From Meconema thalassinum (lineage: Eukaryota > Arthropoda > Insecta > Orthoptera > Tettigoniidae), in contig OX336399.1 in the NCBI GenBank assembly GCA_946902985.2, forward strand, positions 158,720,411-158,784,410: a stretch of DNA of 64,000 nucleotides, given 5' to 3'. This document shows positions 11,387 through 24,600 of the stretch, piece after piece (position 1 is the first letter of the stretch; the number at the start of each line of letters is the position of its first letter). Below the pieces are notes generated by a model. The model was not told the origin of the DNA. It worked only from the letters and a program-made list of their open reading frames with translations, and made no database searches. Both the position numbers and the translations under genes were made by a program.

Positions 11387-12492
11387 TGTTAGATGGTCTA
11401 GTCTACAGGTTTGCAGATCCCGACCATACGAAGCTGAGGGTAGTGGTACCTCCACGAATGCAAACACCCATTTTTTGGATGGCGCATCGAATGGCAGGTC
11501 ATGCTGGAGTAGATAAGACAGTCAACTTGATACAAGAGAAATTTTCATGGGAGCGAATGCGACAAAATGTCAGGAACACTATTCGGGAGTGCGACTTATG
11601 CCAAAGGAGTAAATATAATTCTAAATTATTGAGAGAATTACCAAGGCCTATTATTCCTTCTAAGCCTTGTGAAATCTTTGCGACTGATCTTTAAGGTCCT
11701 CTCCCTAAGTCTAAAAGAGGTAACCGATATATTCTGGTGACCATAGATGTTTTCAGCAAATACACTATGTTAAACCCAATTCAGAAGGCAAACGCAAAAT
11801 ATTGTGCGAAGAGAATTAGAGACAGCGTAATTCCGGAAGCAGGCAAACCGGAATTCCTTTTATCAGATCACGAACCCCTATTTACATCTTTAGAATTCAG
11901 GGCCGTCATGAATAATCTTGGGATTAGACAATTGTTTTGTTCTATCAGACATCCTGTAAGCAATCCAGCAGAACGCGTGATGGCTGAAATATCTAAATTT
12001 TGCCGCCTCTATTGTCCAAATGAGCATTGGAAATGGATGGATGTTCTCTCTTTAGCATCCGAATCCATCAACTCTACGATTCATGAGAGTACTGGACAAA
12101 TTCCCATGTTGCTTCATCATGGAATTAAACCAACAAGATTATGGGATCGAATAATATCTATTCCACCCGAGATTGAACCTAGTCGTCAGAGGAGGGAGAC
12201 TCTAGCTTTAGACAAGTTGAGGAGCCAAGCTGAGAAAAGAGAGCGCAGAGTGAGAGGAAAGCGTTTTCGCTGACCCTTGCGCGCAGGAACTCTTGTTTTA
12301 GTAAAAAAAACTACACCCTCCGACGTGCAAAATCGAGTGTACTCGAAGTTTGCAAGCCTTTACGATGGACCCTATCGTGTTGTGGAAGTGAACAACAATG
12401 GAGGCTATAAAATCGCCAATACACGAACTGGTAACATCGTGGGAATTTATAATGCAGCGAATTTGAAGATTTATTATTCAAGAACCAGATGA
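11329..12492 (+). pseudogene. pol: Integrase, gypsy-A copy 1, two in-frame stops
   Basis: One frame carries the H2C2 zinc-binding region (HRMAGH with CDLC), the catalytic core and the C-terminal domain. In the core I see D in TIDVFSKY, D in LLSDHEPLF and E in NPAERVMAEI. The C-terminal end is GPYRVVEV followed by NLKIYYSRTR. Two in-frame stops break it: TAA at 11692-11694 and TGA at 12271-12273. Copy 2 reads through at both sites. No chromodomain or env frame follows. Confidence 0.92.
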
Positions 12493-12553
12493 TTTAATGA
12501 GTAGATAGGAAAAATAAAAAAAATCTTTTTTTTTTTGCTATGTGTGGGGTGTA

Positions 12554-15500
12554 TGTGCCCAATTCTAGGAATGGGTATTCCAAGATTCAGACACCTAGGT
12601 ATCAAGGGAAAGGCTACAGCCGCTTTTGAAAGTTGAGATATTTGAATATCGCGCTCCTTTTCTTCTAGATTGAAATGGAAACTTTATGCAGCCAAGAAGA
12701 TGTTAAGTGACGTGGCAAATAGTAGCAGAGGTCGAGACTATTTGGTGATTAAATACTTAGCCATGGAGTAGAGACTTGATACTTGGATCAGATTCCTGGC
12801 ACGGCCAAATGAAAGAGGATGCACTTAGTCTCAAGTGAATCAGACCAGAGACACCGGAGATATGAGGATTTACAGATTTCAGCGTGATCCAGCGTGGAGC
12901 CGACCGTTTTGTATAAAAGCCGCTCGGCCCAAGCATAAACAGCTCACTTCAAACCAAGCTCTTGTAGGACAAGGTGCTGCTGCTACGTCGAGCCAAGGCA
13001 CATGGTTGCCGAATCTACGCAGAAGATATCTTTGAATTGTGATAGTCACAAAAGTGCTACGATACGTGGGGAACGTAGTAAGTTTCCGGTAGAGGGAATC
13101 ACTAAGGTGATTGTTATTTTTTACGGACATTGGTGAAACACTTTGTTTCTATATGGACATATGCTAGACTTTGTCTAGATATTATTCTGTCACAGTCCAG
13201 TAACAATAATTCAATACTTGGATATTTTAATCCAACTTGTCAGTTTCACAAATTGTAACTAAATAACCACTCAGATCTTTCAGTATATTGAAGGCCAGTC
13301 TATCACGGTGTTGTTCATTAGCCGACAAAGGGAAACTATATGTTGCTTCGCGCATGGTAGATGGTGTGAAGCCATGCCCAGGGAACGATCTTCAGAACAG
13401 CCGTTGATTGTTTTAGACTATCAGTGTTTTCCTGTACTGAAAAGATTACCGTGAGTTATGTTACAACTGACGCTTTTGAGAAGAGATCATTTGGATCTGA
13501 CCCCATTTAAGCGAACTGCTATGGATTTAATTGAAGTCAATATTAAAATGGATCAGCAGTTACTTCAACCTTCAAGAAATATTTCCACTACGTCGTGCTA
13601 GACAGATTGTGGGTATATAATGGCGGCCGATACAAGGATTAGACGTGCGTGTCCAATAGGGCATGTATTTGGATAAATCTGGTACAGACCAGGTTCACTA
13701 CGCTTCAAGACCAACGAGAAATGTAAGCCACATTTGACTTTTATATTACGCCTAGCTAATTGGAACAAACTCATTTTCTGCAGATGACCAACACATTTTT
13801 TTTCTTCGTATTTAAATCTTGCATTGATTTACGCAAGACACATTAGGGTTATTCTGAGTATTTTCAGCACTCAGAACAGTTTAGGATCGATGACCGAGCA
13901 TACCGAGCATTTATTTGAATGTTCATTTTGTTTGAGAATCACGGTAATCAGCCGATATAACTGTAGAAGTTAATATTTATTTTTGTTGAGGAATGGATAT
14001 TTTGTCCATATTCGAAGAGTCGAACATGTGTTTTTTTCACATAAGGAAATAATAATTAAACATATTTAAGGAAATAATAACAATAATAATCCAATAATAA
14101 TAATAATAATTTTCATAATTTTTCTAAATAATTATTGGATCTTACATTTTCTAATAATCACATTCGTTGAGAGAGAGCTTAAGGATTAGTTTAATCATTC
14201 CTAGTTTGGAACAGGTGATTTTCCGAAAGCTAGTGGATAGCGCAAGCCCGTATTCCACCAACATTATAGTTCTGGTTGAACAGTTAATATTTGCATTGAG
14301 CAAAGTATATGTTTCAGATAACACGGAAAGGCATGAAACAGGAAGCCAATGATATTTGTATCAATTAGGATTTTTTTTTTTTGGTGTTTATATAAAATCA
14401 TGACGTAGGCACACATTCGAAAGTGAAATAGAGAATATCACAAGTGTGGTAACTTCACGGTTTGAACTGAATGGTAAAATAAAATAAACTTGAAAGTTTA
14501 TAGATCTTCCAGTTTTGATAACAAGCAGAGGCTTGATTTATTGTATAAATTTTGGGAAGAAAATTTATGTGTGTGGAGTAGTTGAAATGCCATTCCCAGG
14601 TGCGCATGTTTAAGTCGCAGGAATGAGGAGGTTTTTTTGAGCATCAATCAAATAGCAGGTTCGATGGCTCAGGTTTATAGGAGGAGTATTGGAACCACAC
14701 ATTACGTCGAATGAATGACCAAACCATCAGTAATTATTTCAAACTTGTTTACGTATTCCATTAATACTTTGGATTTGCTAGAACCCGGTTTTGTCATGAT
14801 AAAATTTTATTCTTCTTCAGAGGAAGACCTTTGCCGTTGTTGTTGGGATATTGTGTTCTTACACAAATAATTGAATGGGCCACTGCCAATTAAAAAATAA
14901 TTCTGTATCCACGAATTACTTAAAGGATGTTTTCAATCCTATTGTCATGAACTAAATGAATTTATTATAAAGCTACAATTCTTATTTCCGCATTCTGTTC
15001 AAGAATTGCAAGTTGTGAAAGTTACTAAAATAGCAACAAATATAAATATTTTTCTTAATAATAATTCCAAGTGGAAAATCGGATAGTTGAATGGTTCAAC
15101 AATTTTTTTGGGTCAAGCTGATGATTCAGAAATCATATTTCTTTGGAATTTGAAGTTCATAATCGAGTCACTTCTCGAAATGTTTAATTTTGGAAGAATA
15201 ATAAATTTTGTTGTGCTTCGCACAGTTCTTCGATGCTTTGCTCAAGGGTCAAATATTTTTCAGATGTTGTTATTAATATGTGTACATAATTAGTGTTGGG
15301 TCAAAGATAATATTTTTGACAATATTTTTGAAACTGGAAAAATAAGTGGAAGTTAAAAATTTCTATAAACTATTATAAACAGTGAGAATTTCTACGAGTG
15401 TTAATATCATGTTAGAAATTCAACCAGTGAACTACAATATTTCCAGTAAAGACAATTTAAATTGAACTGGATTTCATCGTAAATAATTGATATAATTTTG

Positions 15501-15890
15501 GAACACAGTCTACAGGACTGATAATCAGACTTGTGTCTCCAAAGACAATTGTTCAATGTGTTGGAAAATTTCTGTACATTGTGTAAATAGTAGTGTGTGC
15601 CGTCGCACTGGAATGATGTTACCTTGAGCATCTTTTTGCAGTCAATTTTAAAACTTAGAATAAAATGAGATAATTTTACATGTTGTGTTATGCCCAGTTG
15701 AATCTCCTTCTATCCTTATTGTTGCATTGAGCCAAAAATCAGTAAAGCATTTTTTTTAATTTGATGTCGTTCTTTTTTTTTGCGATTAGCTTTAACCCAT
15801 CTGGCGCCCCGGGATATTTTGACTCTCGTGCTGACTGATTCTTGGTAAAATGCATATGTGGTCGTGCGGACTCCGGTCTAAACGGGCACA
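12554..15890 (+). repeat. Gypsy-A LTR 2 (middle LTR)
   Basis: This 3337-bp LTR is shared between the two internal copies, serving as 3' LTR of the first and 5' LTR of the second. At several diagnostic sites (A at 13388, C at 13749, and GGGATATT near 15811) it matches LTR 3 and not LTR 1. It has no target duplication at either side, as expected of a recombination product. Confidence 0.95.
12912..12949 (+). promoter_or_regulatory. Candidate LTR core promoter (LTR 2)
   Basis: TATAAAAG at 12912-12919 and TCACTT at 12944-12949 keep the spacing seen in LTR 1. Confidence 0.55.
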
Positions 15891-15913
15891 TAAAATAAGA
15901 TAGAGAGAGAAAA

Positions 15914-15931
15914 TGGCTTCGAACGTGGGGC
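15914..15931 (+). promoter_or_regulatory. Candidate primer-binding site, internal copy 2
   Basis: The same 18 bases as at 6840-6857 (TGGCTTCGAACGTGGGGC) lie 23 bases after LTR 2. Confidence 0.45.
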
Positions 15932-16398
15932 CCGAGTTAGACACGGTCAATCGCATGCCGATTTAAATTGTGTTAATTTTTTATAGATATTTTGGGAGTT
16001 GAGAGATGTCTGGTTTGGATGAATAAATTAGTAGGAAACCCAATTAGTGGGGAAAATTAAAAATTAACTGGGTTAATAATTAGAATGGGTTTGATTATTT
16101 TGATAATGGCTTAACCATTAGGGCGTCAAATAAATTCAGTAGTAAACGTTCGATGACTGGACATACGCATTAGTAGAATCCAGGTGGAGGATATTTGAGG
16201 ACTTGCATATTTTTCTTGTAATATTGTGGTAAATTTAATTCGTAAAAGTAGAGAAGTTTTTTTTTTCCATCGCGTCGACATTAGGACAAATCTCATTTTA
16301 TTAGAGTGTTCCAATTAGCTATTCATATTTCTTGTTCTAGTAATAATCTTGTGTCTGCCAACATGTATACCCCTAAGTTTTGACTAATACTGAAAATT
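15932..16398 (+). other. Gypsy-A leader, copy 2
   Basis: This is the non-coding leader equivalent to 6858-7322, with only small differences. Confidence 0.6.
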
Positions 16399-17223
16399 AT
16401 GGAAGAGATGATGAGGATGATGAGGATTTTGGAAGAGAGTTCCAAAGAAGCTGGACTGCGCGTAGCAGCCATCATGAAAGAAAATACAGAGGCTTTGGAA
16501 AAGAAACTTAAAGAAAATTCCGATATGTTAGAAAGCAGGTTAAAAGATAACTTAAAATATAGTTTAAATAGTAAATTTAATTCTATGGAAAATAAATTTA
16601 AAGAGAATTCCGAAATCTTGAAAATGTCACTTGAGGGTAAAATGACTAAATTATGCGATAAAACACATGAGCTCGAAACTTCATTAGCTACTAACGCAAG
16701 TTTAATGGACGATAAATTTCGCGATGCCGATCTAAGATCCCAAAGCTTAGCTGATAGGATAGAAAGTGGTCTTAGGAAAGTTGGTGAAGATATGGTCAAC
16801 CTAGAAGTCAGAGTGAAGAAAGAGAGCAATGAGATGGCAACTCTAGTTGCTCAACGTTTGACAGACCAATTCAAAGAACTCGTAGTGGGAGAAATAAGAG
16901 AAGGTGTGATTAATGAATTACAAACTGAAATTAAAACCACAGTTATCGATGAGATTAAAAACACACTCAAGCTGGAGAACCAAGATGGAGTCAAGGAGAT
17001 TAGAGAATCTTTGTCATCCCCTATTCAAGTAATTTCCAAAGATATTCAAGCGACTCAGAAGGACATATCAGATATGACAGGGTCATTGAAGATTCACGAG
17101 GCTGTTATGAACCAGATATCCGCTGATGTCAAGGAGAACTATAAGGAAACAGAAGAAATAAAGAAGGAAACCGACGGAATTAGAAAAAGGCCGAAGAAAA
17201 CCATAAGGCAATTGAGGCTATGA
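16399..17223 (+). pseudogene. gag: Gag N-terminal coiled-coil segment, gypsy-A copy 2
   Basis: The 274 codons are almost identical to copy 1, with Ser-to-Ile and Asp-to-Tyr changes early in the coil. The segment ends in the same frame break before the capsid frame, with the same four-base overlap. It is likely a long coiled-coil multimerisation region of Gag. Confidence 0.85.
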
Positions 17224-18245
17224 AAACCCAAGTTAAGGACGAGAAACAGGCTGACCATCTGTTGAAAATGCCAATTATAAGAGGAGAAGAACAGATACAG
17301 GTAAACCTAGGAGCAGCTAGAGGAAATGATAGTCAAAGACAGGATGAGGCCAGGACAGTATTTCAATCCAACCCCATAACTGTATTCAAGAATGTAGAGG
17401 ATAAGCCTTCTAAATTTTCAGTGCGAGATTCTGTGACACCCGTAGAATTCTTGAGAGAAGCAGGTGATTACCTTAAAGATTCCAAAATCCCTAAGGAAAG
17501 ACAAATCCGAGTGATAGGGAAATTTTTGGAAGGGCCCGCACTTCTCTGGTTTAGAGCATTCAGGTCCACTCTCACCAATTTTGAGGAGTTTTCCCGTGGG
17601 TTATTGAAAAAGTTTTGGTCCCCGGAAACCCAACAGCAAGTCAGAGCAAAATTATATTCGAAGAGATTTTCGACGTCACAACCTACTCGATACTCTTCGT
17701 ACTTTTCTGGACAGCTTTCTAAACTTCAACATTTAGATCCGCCGATGCCAGATAATGAATTAATTACTGCATTAATACGTCAGTTTCCAGCAGAAGTCCA
17801 AAGAACTTTGATCGCTGCTGACATTTATAATATGGAGCAATTTGACGAGGTATTGCAGAAACTTGATCACACGAACGCTCAATTCTGCAACCAGAAGGGA
17901 GGAAAGAATGGCAACGCTGTGTACACTGTTATGGCCGACAGTTATTCCCAAACACCTCGAGAGATTCGAGAGGGGCGAGAAGAGAAAACGCCGAGGGAAG
18001 AGCCTGAAAAAAGAGGATGGAATCAGAACACTAATAGATACAGTTACAAGCCTTATGCGAGACTAAAGGGTGGATATCGATATGGCAATCGATGGAGAGA
18101 GCCAAGGAATAATCAAGGAAGATACCAGGAAAGAAGGTACTATGGTAGAAACAATAACTACAAAAACAGAGGGAATGAGAACACTCGTCAGTCCAATGAA
18201 GAGTTCAATAAGGAGACGAGGAAGATCTTGGAAGAAAGACACTAA
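17220..18245 (+). pseudogene. gag: Gag capsid, truncated, gypsy-A copy 2
   Basis: This has the same capsid region and Arg/Asn/Tyr-rich tail as copy 1. A CAA-to-TAA change at 18243-18245 removes the last 33 codons. The A run that should sit before the gag stop is also one base shorter here, so the -1 relation to protease is lost. Confidence 0.88.
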
Positions 18246-18435
18246 GAAAACTCGCAGTTCTTGGAACAGAAGTCCAATGAACCAGGTCCATCGGGAACAC
18301 AGCAATCCCGGGGGAATGAAAAAAAACTTCGAATTCACAGTAGGAGATAGAATTTTAAACATTTTCACTTCCAGGATTATTAAATGGCAAACAGAGGATG
18401 ATGATTCAATTCAACATAATGACGAACGGAAAGAA

Positions 18436-18639
18436 ATGGGTACAAGAATTAAACTACCAATCATATCATGCGAAGTATTCGGCATGCCTGTCGATACTTT
18501 AATTGATACTGGGGCTATGCTTTGTCTTGTGAGCGAGAAGCTTTATATTCTGTGGAAGATCAAAGAGAATTTAGAAGAGATTCCAGTATCAGGAATTGAA
18601 AATCCAAGGAATAATACCCAACAAAATATCTCTGTGTAA
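18436..18639 (+). pseudogene. pol: Aspartic protease, N-terminal part, gypsy-A copy 2
   Basis: It contains DTGA at residue 24 and ends at the same frame break as copy 1. The frame is open further upstream, to 18070, but there it overlaps gag out of frame, so that extension is not taken as protein. Confidence 0.85.
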
Positions 18640-19729
18640 AACACAATTATACTTATGTGTTACTATTGGAGGACATGATTTCCGACATGTGTTTGTAGTA
18701 ATGAAGGACATGGCTTTTGACATGATCTTGGGAGCGGATTTCATCCAGAAATATCGAGCCGTGATAGACATGAAAACAGAGACGGTCAGATTCCAGTATA
18801 CCGAAGAGATAAACTTCGAGGGAAAGGAAGAGGAAGACATCGAGGGAGACACTCAATGGTCTCTGATTTTTCGGGAAGCTGAAGGAAAAGAAGCCTACAC
18901 TGAGAAGGGGTCCCCAGAGCTAGGGAAAATTTTGGAAGAGTACCATGATATTTTTGATATTAAACCTGGTGAAATTAAAGATTTTGAATATCGAATTCGT
19001 GTAACTGATGATGCACCTTTCCATGCTAAATTGTATCCGGTAGCGGAAAAGCATCGAGAAAAGGTAAAAGTGCTTATCAAAGAGATGGAAGGTAACAATG
19101 TGATTGAAAAGTACACTACCTCTTATGTCAATCCATTAGCAGTAGTGTCTAAGCCGGATGGACGTCTGAGACTGTGTTTAGACGCGCGAAATTTGAATTC
19201 AAGATTACTGCCAGAGTATGACAGACCACCAATCATTAGGGAACTGTTAAGGAAATTCCAGGGCAAGATCTGGTTCTCTAACATTGATCTCACTTCGTCC
19301 TACCACCACATTAGGCTTAGTGAAGATTCCAAAAAGTTTACAGGGTTTATGTTTGACCAACAGACATATGTATTCCGCCGTCTACCATTTGGGATCAAAA
19401 CATCTGGATCTGTTTTGATCAGAGCACTGGAACAAAATTTGAGTCCTGAAGTAAAAGAGATAGCGATTCGTTACATAGACGATATCCTAATCGCATCTGA
19501 GACTAAGGAGGAACATTTGATACATCTTCAGATGTTATTCGCAGATTTAAGAAAAGCGAACTTTAAAGTAAACCTTCGAAAATTTCTGTTCCTTCAGAAG
19601 GAAATAAAATTTTTGGGCCATATTTTAGATGGTGAAGGATACCGTCCCAATGAGACAAAGATACAAGCGATTGCGAATTTCCCTAGACCTACTAGGGTGA
19701 AGAATGTCCGCAGTTTTCTCGGAACATGA
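18596..19729 (+). pseudogene. pol: Protease C-terminus and reverse transcriptase, gypsy-A copy 2
   Basis: ILGADF lies at residues 44-49 and the catalytic YIDD at residue 293 (nt 19472-19483). A private TGA at 19727-19729 stops the frame about 13 codons earlier than in copy 1; copy 1 reads Cys there. Confidence 0.92.
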
Positions 19730-19777
19730 CAATTCTTTGCAGGGCATTGTCCAAGCTTCACCAAGACAGTTGCTCCC

Positions 19778-20461
19778 TTGCAGGAATTATTAAAAAAGGG
19801 AAACAATTGGAAATGGAATGAAGATTGCGAACAATCATTTCAAGATGCCAAGAGGTTATTGGTAAACAGTGTGAAATTAGGGTATCCAGACTTCACCAAG
19901 AATTTCATCATAGAATCCGATGCATCCACCGTAGGGATTGGAGCTATTCTTCTTCAAGAAGATGACGATCACAGGAGATATTACCTGGCTTTCATAAGCA
20001 GGAAACTTCGTCCATCAGAAAGGAACTATTACACCACAGAGTTAGAAGCCCTTGCTGTAATCTTCGCGTTGGAGTCTTGGAAGAAAATGTTAATTGGACA
20101 TTCAGTAATTGTGAGGACTGATCACCATGCATTGGAGTTTATCTTAAGAACATACTTTGCCAGTGATAGAATAACTAGATGGTCACTTTTTATTCCACAA
20201 TTCAACCTAGTTATCGAACACACTCCTGGAAAGTTGAACATTGGGGCCGATTTATTGAGTAGAGCAATGGAGTCTACATCCAAGGTTTTTCAAGTTAACC
20301 TGACGCATGAGGATAAGGATACCTTAAGAAGGTTAAGATTGTTACATTTATCCCAGAGGAGAGACCGACGTCTTAGAACATTTTTCGTTTTCTACAGGGA
20401 GATATGGATCCCAATGACGATGATTTTGTGGAAACTGAAAGAATTTCAAGAGATTATTTGA
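19778..20461 (+). pseudogene. pol: RNase H domain, gypsy-A copy 2
   Basis: This is in frame with RT beyond the TGA and includes the RT connection (WKWNEDCEQSF) that copy 1 interrupts. The RNase H motifs (ESDAS, TELEALA, TDHHAL) are kept. It switches frame to integrase at the same place as copy 1. Confidence 0.9.
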
Positions 20462-21568
20462 TGTTAGATGGTCTAGTCTACAGGTTTGCAGATCCCGACC
20501 ATACGAAGCTGAGGGTAGTGGTGCCTCCACGAATGCAAACACCCATTTTTTGGATGGCGCATCGAATGGCAGGTCATGCTGGAGTAGATAAGACAGTCAA
20601 CTTGATACAAGAGAAATTTTCATGGGAGCGAATGCGACAAAATGTCAGGAACACTGTTCGGGAGTGCGACTTATGCCAAAGGAGTAAATATAATTCTAAA
20701 TTATTGAGAGAATTACCAAGGCCTATTATTCCTTCTAAGCCTTGTGAAATCTTTGCGACTGATCTTTATGGTCCTCTCCCTAAGTCTAAAAGAGGTAACC
20801 GATATATTCTGGTGACCATAGATGTTTTCAGCAAATACACTATGTTAAACCCAATTCAGAAGGCAAACGCAAAATATTGTGCGAAGAGAATTAGAGACAG
20901 CGTAATTCCGGAAGCAGGCAAACCGGAATTCCTTTTATCAGATCACGAACCCCTATTTACATCTTTAGAATTCAGGGCCGTCATGAATAATCTTGGGATT
21001 AGACAATTGTTTTGTTCTATCAGACATCCTGTAAGCAATCCAGCAGAACGCGTGATGGCTGAAATATCTAAATTTTGCCGCCTCTATTGTCCAAATGAGC
21101 ATTGGAAATGGATGGATGTTCTCTCTTTAGCATCCGAATCCATCAACTCTACGATTCATGAGAGTACTGGACAAATTCCCATGTTGCTTCATCATGGAAT
21201 TAAACCAACAAGATTATGGGATCGAATCATCTCTATTCCACCCGAGATTGAACCTAGTCGTCAGAGGAGGGAGACTCTAGCTTTAGACAAGTTGAGGAGC
21301 CAAGCTGAGAAAAGAGAGCGCAGAGTGAGAGGAAAGCGTTTTCGCAGACCCTTGCGCGCAGGAACTCTTGTTTTAGTAAAAAAAAACTACACCCTCCAAC
21401 GTGCAAAATCGAGTGTACTCGAAGTTTGCAAGCCTTTACGATGGACCCTATCGTGTTGTGGAAGTGAACAACAATGGAGGCTATAAAATCGCCAATACAC
21501 GAACTGGTAACAACGTGGGAATTTATAATGCAGCGAATTTGAAGATTTATTATTCAAGAACCAGATGA
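20404..21568 (+). pseudogene. pol: Integrase, gypsy-A copy 2, C-terminal frameshift
   Basis: The H2C2 region, the full catalytic core (TIDVFSKY, LLSDHE, NPAERVMAEI) and the following linker are uninterrupted for about 325 codons. A run of nine A residues near 21378-21386, against eight in copy 1, then shifts the frame. The open frame ends at 21486 in foreign codons, while the true C-terminal domain continues one frame over to TGA at 21566-21568. This is the better preserved of the two integrases. Confidence 0.92.
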
Positions 21569-21630
21569 TTTAATGAGTAGATAGGAAAAATAAAAAAAAA
21601 TTCAATTTTTTTTGCTAGGTGTGGGGTGTA

Positions 21631-24600
21631 TGTGCCCAATTCTAGGAATGGGTATTCCAAGATTCAGACACCTAGGTATCAAGGGAAAGGCTACAGCCGC
21701 TTTTGAAAGTTGAGATATTTGAATATCGCGCTCCTTTCCTTCTAGATTGAAATGGAAACTTTATGCAGCCAAGAAGATGTTTAGTGACGTGGCAAATAGT
21801 AGCAGAGGTCGAGACTATTTGGTGATTAAATACTTAGCCATGGAGTAGAGACTTGATACTTGGATCAGATTCCTGGCACGGCCAAATGAAAGAGGATGCA
21901 CTTAGTCTCAAGTGAATCAGACCAGAGACACCGGAGATATGAGGATTTACAGATTTCAGCGTGATCCAGCGTGGAGCCGACCGTTTTGTATAAAAGCCGC
22001 TCGGCCCAAGCATAAACAGCTCACTTCAAACCAAGCTCTTGTAGGACAAGGTGCTGCTGCTACGTCGAGCCAAGGCACATGGTTGCCGAATCTACGCAGA
22101 AGATATCTTTGAATTGTGATAGTCACAAAAGTGCTACGATACGTGGGGAACGTAGTAAGTTTCCGGTAGAGGGAATCACTAAGGTGATTGTTATTTTTTA
22201 CGGACATTGGTGAAACACTTTGTTTCTATATGGACATATGCTAGACTTTGTCTAGATATTATTCTGTCACAGTCCAGTAACAATAATTCAATACTTGGAT
22301 ATTTTAATCCAACTTGTCAGTTTCACAAATTGTAACTAAATAACCACTCAGATCTTTCAGTATATTGAAGGCCAGTCTATCACGGTGTTGTTCATTAGCC
22401 GACAAAGGGAAACTATGTGTTGCTTCGCGGATGATAGATGGTGTGAAGCCATGCCCAGGGAACGATCTTCAGAACAGCCGTTGATTGTTTTAGACTATCA
22501 GTGTTTTCCTGTACTGAAAAGATTACCGTGAGTTATGTTACAACTGACGCTTTTGAGAAGAGATCATTTGGATCTGACCCCATTTAAGCGAACTGCTATG
22601 GATTTAATTGAAGTCAATATTAAAATGGATCAGCAGTTACTTCAAACTTCAAGAAATATTTCCACTACGTCGTGCTAGACAGATTGTGGGTATATAATGG
22701 CGGCCGATACAAGGATTAGACGTGCGTGTCCAATAGGGCATGTATTTGGATAAATCTGGTACAGACCAGGTTCACTACGCTTCAAGACCAACGAGAAATG
22801 TAAGCCACATTTGACTTTTATATTACGCCTAGCTAATTGGAACAAACTCATTTTCTGCAGATGACCAACACATTTTTTTTCTTTGTATTTAAATCTTGCA
22901 TTGATTTACGCAAGACACATTAGGGTTATTCTGAGTATTTTCAGCACTCAGAACAGTTTAGGATCGATGACCGAGCATACCGAGCATTTATTTGAATGTT
23001 CATTTTGTTTGAGAATCACGGTAATCAGCCGATATAACTGTAGAAGTTAATATTTATTTTTGTTGAGGAATTGATATTTTGTCCATATTCGAAGAGTCGA
23101 ACATGTGGTTTTTTCACATAAGGAAATAATAATTAAACATATTTAAGGAAATAATAACAATAATAATCCAATAATAATAATAATAATTTTCATAATTTTT
23201 CTAAATAATTATTGGATCTTACATTTTCTAATAATCACATTCGTTGAGAGAGAGCTTAAGGATTAGTTTAATCATTCCTAGTTTGGAACAGGTGATTTTC
23301 CGAAAGCTAGTGGATAGCGCAAGCCCGTATTCCACCAACATAATAGTTCTGGTTGAACAGTTAATATTTGCATTGAGCAAAGTATATTTTTCAGATAACA
23401 CGGAAATGCATGAAACAGGAAGCCAATGATATTTGTATCAATTAGGATTTTTTTTTTTTTTTGTGTTTATATAAAATCATGACGTAGGCACACATTCGAA
23501 AGTGAAATAGAGAATATCACAAGTGTGGTAACTTCACGGTTTGAACTGAATGGTAAAATAAAATAAACTTGTAAGTTTATAGATCTTCCAGTTTTGATAA
23601 CAAGCAGAGGCTTGATTTATTGTATAAATTTTGGGAAGAAAATTTATGTGTGTGGAGTAGTTGAAATGCCATTCCCAGGTGCGCATGTTTAAGTCGCAGG
23701 AATGAGGAGGTTTTTTTTTTGAGCATCAATCAAATAGCAGGTTCGATGGCTCAGGTTTATAGGAGGAGTATTGGAACCACACATTTCGTCGAATGAATGA
23801 CCAAACCATCAGTAATTATTTCAAACTTGTTTACGTATTCCATTAATACTTTGGATTTTCTAGAACCCGGTTTTGTCATGATAAATTTTTATTCTTCTTC
23901 AGAGGAAGACCTTTGCCGTTGTTGTTGGGATATTGTGTTCTTACACAAATAATTGAATGGGCCACTGCCAATTAAAAAATAATTCTGTATCCACGAATTA
24001 CTTAAAGGATGTTTTCAATCCTATTGTCATGAACTAAATGAATTTATTATAAAGCTACAATTCTTATTTCCGCATTCTGTTCAAGAATTGCAAGTTGTGA
24101 AAGTTACTAAAATAGCAACAAATATAAATATTTTTCTTAATAATAATTCCAAGTGGAAAATCGGATAGTTGAATGGTTCAACAATTTTTTTTGATCAAGC
24201 TGATGATTCAGAAATCATATTTCTTTGGAATTTGAAGTTCATAATCGAGTCACTTCTCGAAATGTTTAATTTTGGAAGAATAATAAATTTTGTTGTGCTT
24301 CGCACAGTTCTTCGATGCTATGCTCAAGGGTCAAATACTTTTCAGATGTTGTTATTAATATGTGTACATAATTAGTGTTGGGTCAAAGATAATATTTTTG
24401 ACAATATTTTTGAAACTGGAAAAATAAGTGGAAGTTAAAAATTTCTATAAACTATTATAAACAGTGAGAATTTCTACGAGTGTTAATATCATGTTAGAAA
24501 TTCAACCAGTGAACTACAATATTTCCAGTAAAGACAATTTAATTTGAACTGGATTTCCTCGTAAATAATTGATATAATTTTGGAACACAGTCTACAGGAC

